From positions 1 through 64,000 of the forward strand of contig JBJHCZ010000014.1 of assembly GCA_050486285.1 (NCBI GenBank): a stretch of DNA of 64,000 bases. Direction: 5' to 3'. The stretch is from JAITWN01 sp050486285. GTDB lineage: Bacteria; Pseudomonadota; Gammaproteobacteria; SZUA-140. Positions 62,870 to 64,000 of the stretch are shown here, one piece after another. The notes under the pieces are model-generated. The model was not told where the DNA came from and made no database searches. It worked only from the letters and a program-made list of their open reading frames with translations. Both the position numbers and the translations under genes were made by a program. How positions within the stretch are numbered: the first letter of the stretch is position 1; the number at the start of each line of letters is the position of its first letter.

Positions 62870-64000
62870 TCAGCGCGCTGAACCGCAAGCTCTTGCGCGA
62901 CCTCGGCCAGATGAAGGGCCAGGTCGCGGCGATCGCGGTGGTCATCGGCGCCGGCGTCATGGTGCTGGTGTTGTCGGTGACGGCGCTCGACGCGATCTCG
63001 CTGTCGAAGGACCGCTTCTACGAGACCGGCAACTTCGCCGAGATCTTCAGCGACCTCAAGCGCGCGCCGGAGGGCGTCGCCGGGCGGTTGCGCGAGATCC
63101 CCGGCGTCAATCTCGTCGAGACCCGCGTCGTCGCGCCGGTCAGGCTCGAGGTCGCGGGCTTCGCCGACCCGGTGCGCGGCCTCCTGCTGTCGATCCCGGA
63201 CGGCCGCCAGCCGGATCTCAACCGACTCTATATAAGAGAGGGCGGCCTGCCCGAGTCCGGCCGCTCCGACCAGGTCGCGATCAGCGAGCCGTTTGCCCAG
63301 GCCCACGGCCTGCGCGCCGGCGACCGCCTGCGCGCGATCATCAACGGCCGGCTCGAGACCCTGACCGTCAGCGGCGTCGTGCTGTCGCCGGAGTTCATCT
63401 ACCAGCTCGGCCCCGCCGACCTGATCCCGGACTTCGAGCGCTTCGCGCTGATGTGGATGAACCGCCGCGCGCTCGGCAACGCCTTCGCGATGGACGGCGC
63501 ATTCAACAACGTGGTGATGACGCTGCAGGCCGGCGCCAACCCGGTCGAGGTCATCGAGGCCGTCGACCGGGTGCTGGCGCCGTACGGCGGCATCGGCGCC
63601 CATGACCGCGAAGACCAGCTCTCGCATCGCTTCCTGACCCAGGAGATCGAGCAGCTCGAGGTCCACGCGATCATCCTGCCGGCGATCTTCCTCGGCGTCG
63701 CCGCGTTCTTGCTCAATGTGCTGATGGCGCGCATCATCCGCACCCAGCGCCAGCAGCTCGCGGTGCTCAAGGCCTTCGGCTACGACAATCGCGCGATCGC
63801 GCTGCACTATGCGCAGATGACCGGGCTGATCGTCCTCATCGGCAGCGTCATCGGCATCGCCTTCGGCGCCTGGGCCGGACAGGGCATCGCCGCAGTCTAT
63901 GCCGAGTACTTCCGCTTTCCCGAGCTGAGCATGCGCTTCCAGCCGCGCATCCTCGTACTCGGGCTGGCGATCGCGCTCATTGCCGCGCTGCTCGGCACCT
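62866..64000 (+). CDS. FtsX-type ABC permease, N-terminal part
   Basis: The gene begins GTG ATC AGC GCG and is open to the window edge (378 codons visible). There is an N-terminal transmembrane helix ('VAAIAVVIGAGVMVLVLSVT', about 20-40), a periplasmic domain, then the FtsX core from about 265 ('IILPAIFLGVAAFLLNVLMA') with 'QQLAVLKAFGYDNRAIALHY', and further helices ('MTGLIVLIGSVIGIAFGAW'). It probably continues to the usual 380 or about 800 residues. Substrate unknown; an HlyD-type adaptor often follows such pairs. Confidence 0.88.
   Translation, partial: MISALNRKLLRDLGQMKGQVAAIAVVIGAGVMVLVLSVTALDAISLSKDRFYETGNFAEIFSDLKRAPEGVAGRLREIPGVNLVETRVVAPVRLEVAGFADPVRGLLLSIPDGRQPDLNRLYIREGGLPESGRSDQVAISEPFAQAHGLRAGDRLRAIINGRLETLTVSGVVLSPEFIYQLGPADLIPDFERFALMWMNRRALGNAFAMDGAFNNVVMTLQAGANPVEVIEAVDRVLAPYGGIGAHDREDQLSHRFLTQEIEQLEVHAIILPAIFLGVAAFLLNVLMARIIRTQRQQLAVLKAFGYDNRAIALHYAQMTGLIVLIGSVIGIAFGAWAGQGIAAVYAEYFRFPELSMRFQPRILVLGLAIALIAALLGT

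Overview
This is high-GC chromosomal DNA, almost certainly from a gammaproteobacterium. The evidence is several conserved gammaproteobacterial neighbourhoods: topA-smg-dprA-LysM facing def-fmt-rsmB-DUF4390-ntrYX-trkAH, prmA-dusB-fis-purH, yrfG facing nudE-cysQ, and a YejABEF-type transporter. Sulfur genes (persulfide dioxygenase-rhodanese, sulfite reductase with TusA, CysB, CysQ) and two azurins would fit a respiratory, perhaps sulfur-metabolising bacterium. I cannot name a genus. I see no rRNA, tRNA or CRISPR array.

Layout. 1-4.2 kb is accessory: the end of an IS3-family element, a short OLD-like ATPase, a persulfide dioxygenase, and a Phd/ParE-type toxin-antitoxin pair chained by 4-nt overlaps to a tiny lipoprotein and an exported protein. 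4.2-6.2 kb is a heat-shock cluster (two Hsp20 genes and CbpA) with a recognisable sigma-32 promoter. 6.2-9.6 kb is sulfite reductase/TusA with a divergent cysB-type regulator. 9.7-25.7 kb holds DNA topology, translation-initiation, rRNA methylation, two-component and potassium-uptake genes. 25.7-36 kb has a lipid A-type acyltransferase, a cobalamin methionine synthase, a peptidase, apaH, hemF, tsaC, purE and purD. 36-40 kb is a pair of large exported beta-propeller proteins with C-terminal sorting-like tails, lying between purD and purH. 40-45 kb is purH-fis-dusB-zinc ribbon-prmA. 45-51 kb has an outer-membrane protein, nudE-cysQ, an orphan HicB and tandem azurins. 51-62 kb holds an RND efflux pair and a Yej peptide importer. 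The window ends inside an FtsX-type ABC exporter.

Three observations stand out. First, a family of palindromes built on GGGGTCAGAGT sits at nine intergenic sites, nearly always against the 3' end of a gene. In five genes it supplies the last residues and the stop codon, so unrelated proteins all end Gly-Ser-Glu. Second, the sulfite reductase gene ends in a 10-A run containing a dnaX-type slippery heptamer, and the -1 frame continues into a TusA domain that lacks an ATG/GTG/TTG start next to the domain. Third, the toxin-antitoxin pair appears to be the head of a four-gene translationally coupled chain that includes a 49-residue lipoprotein.
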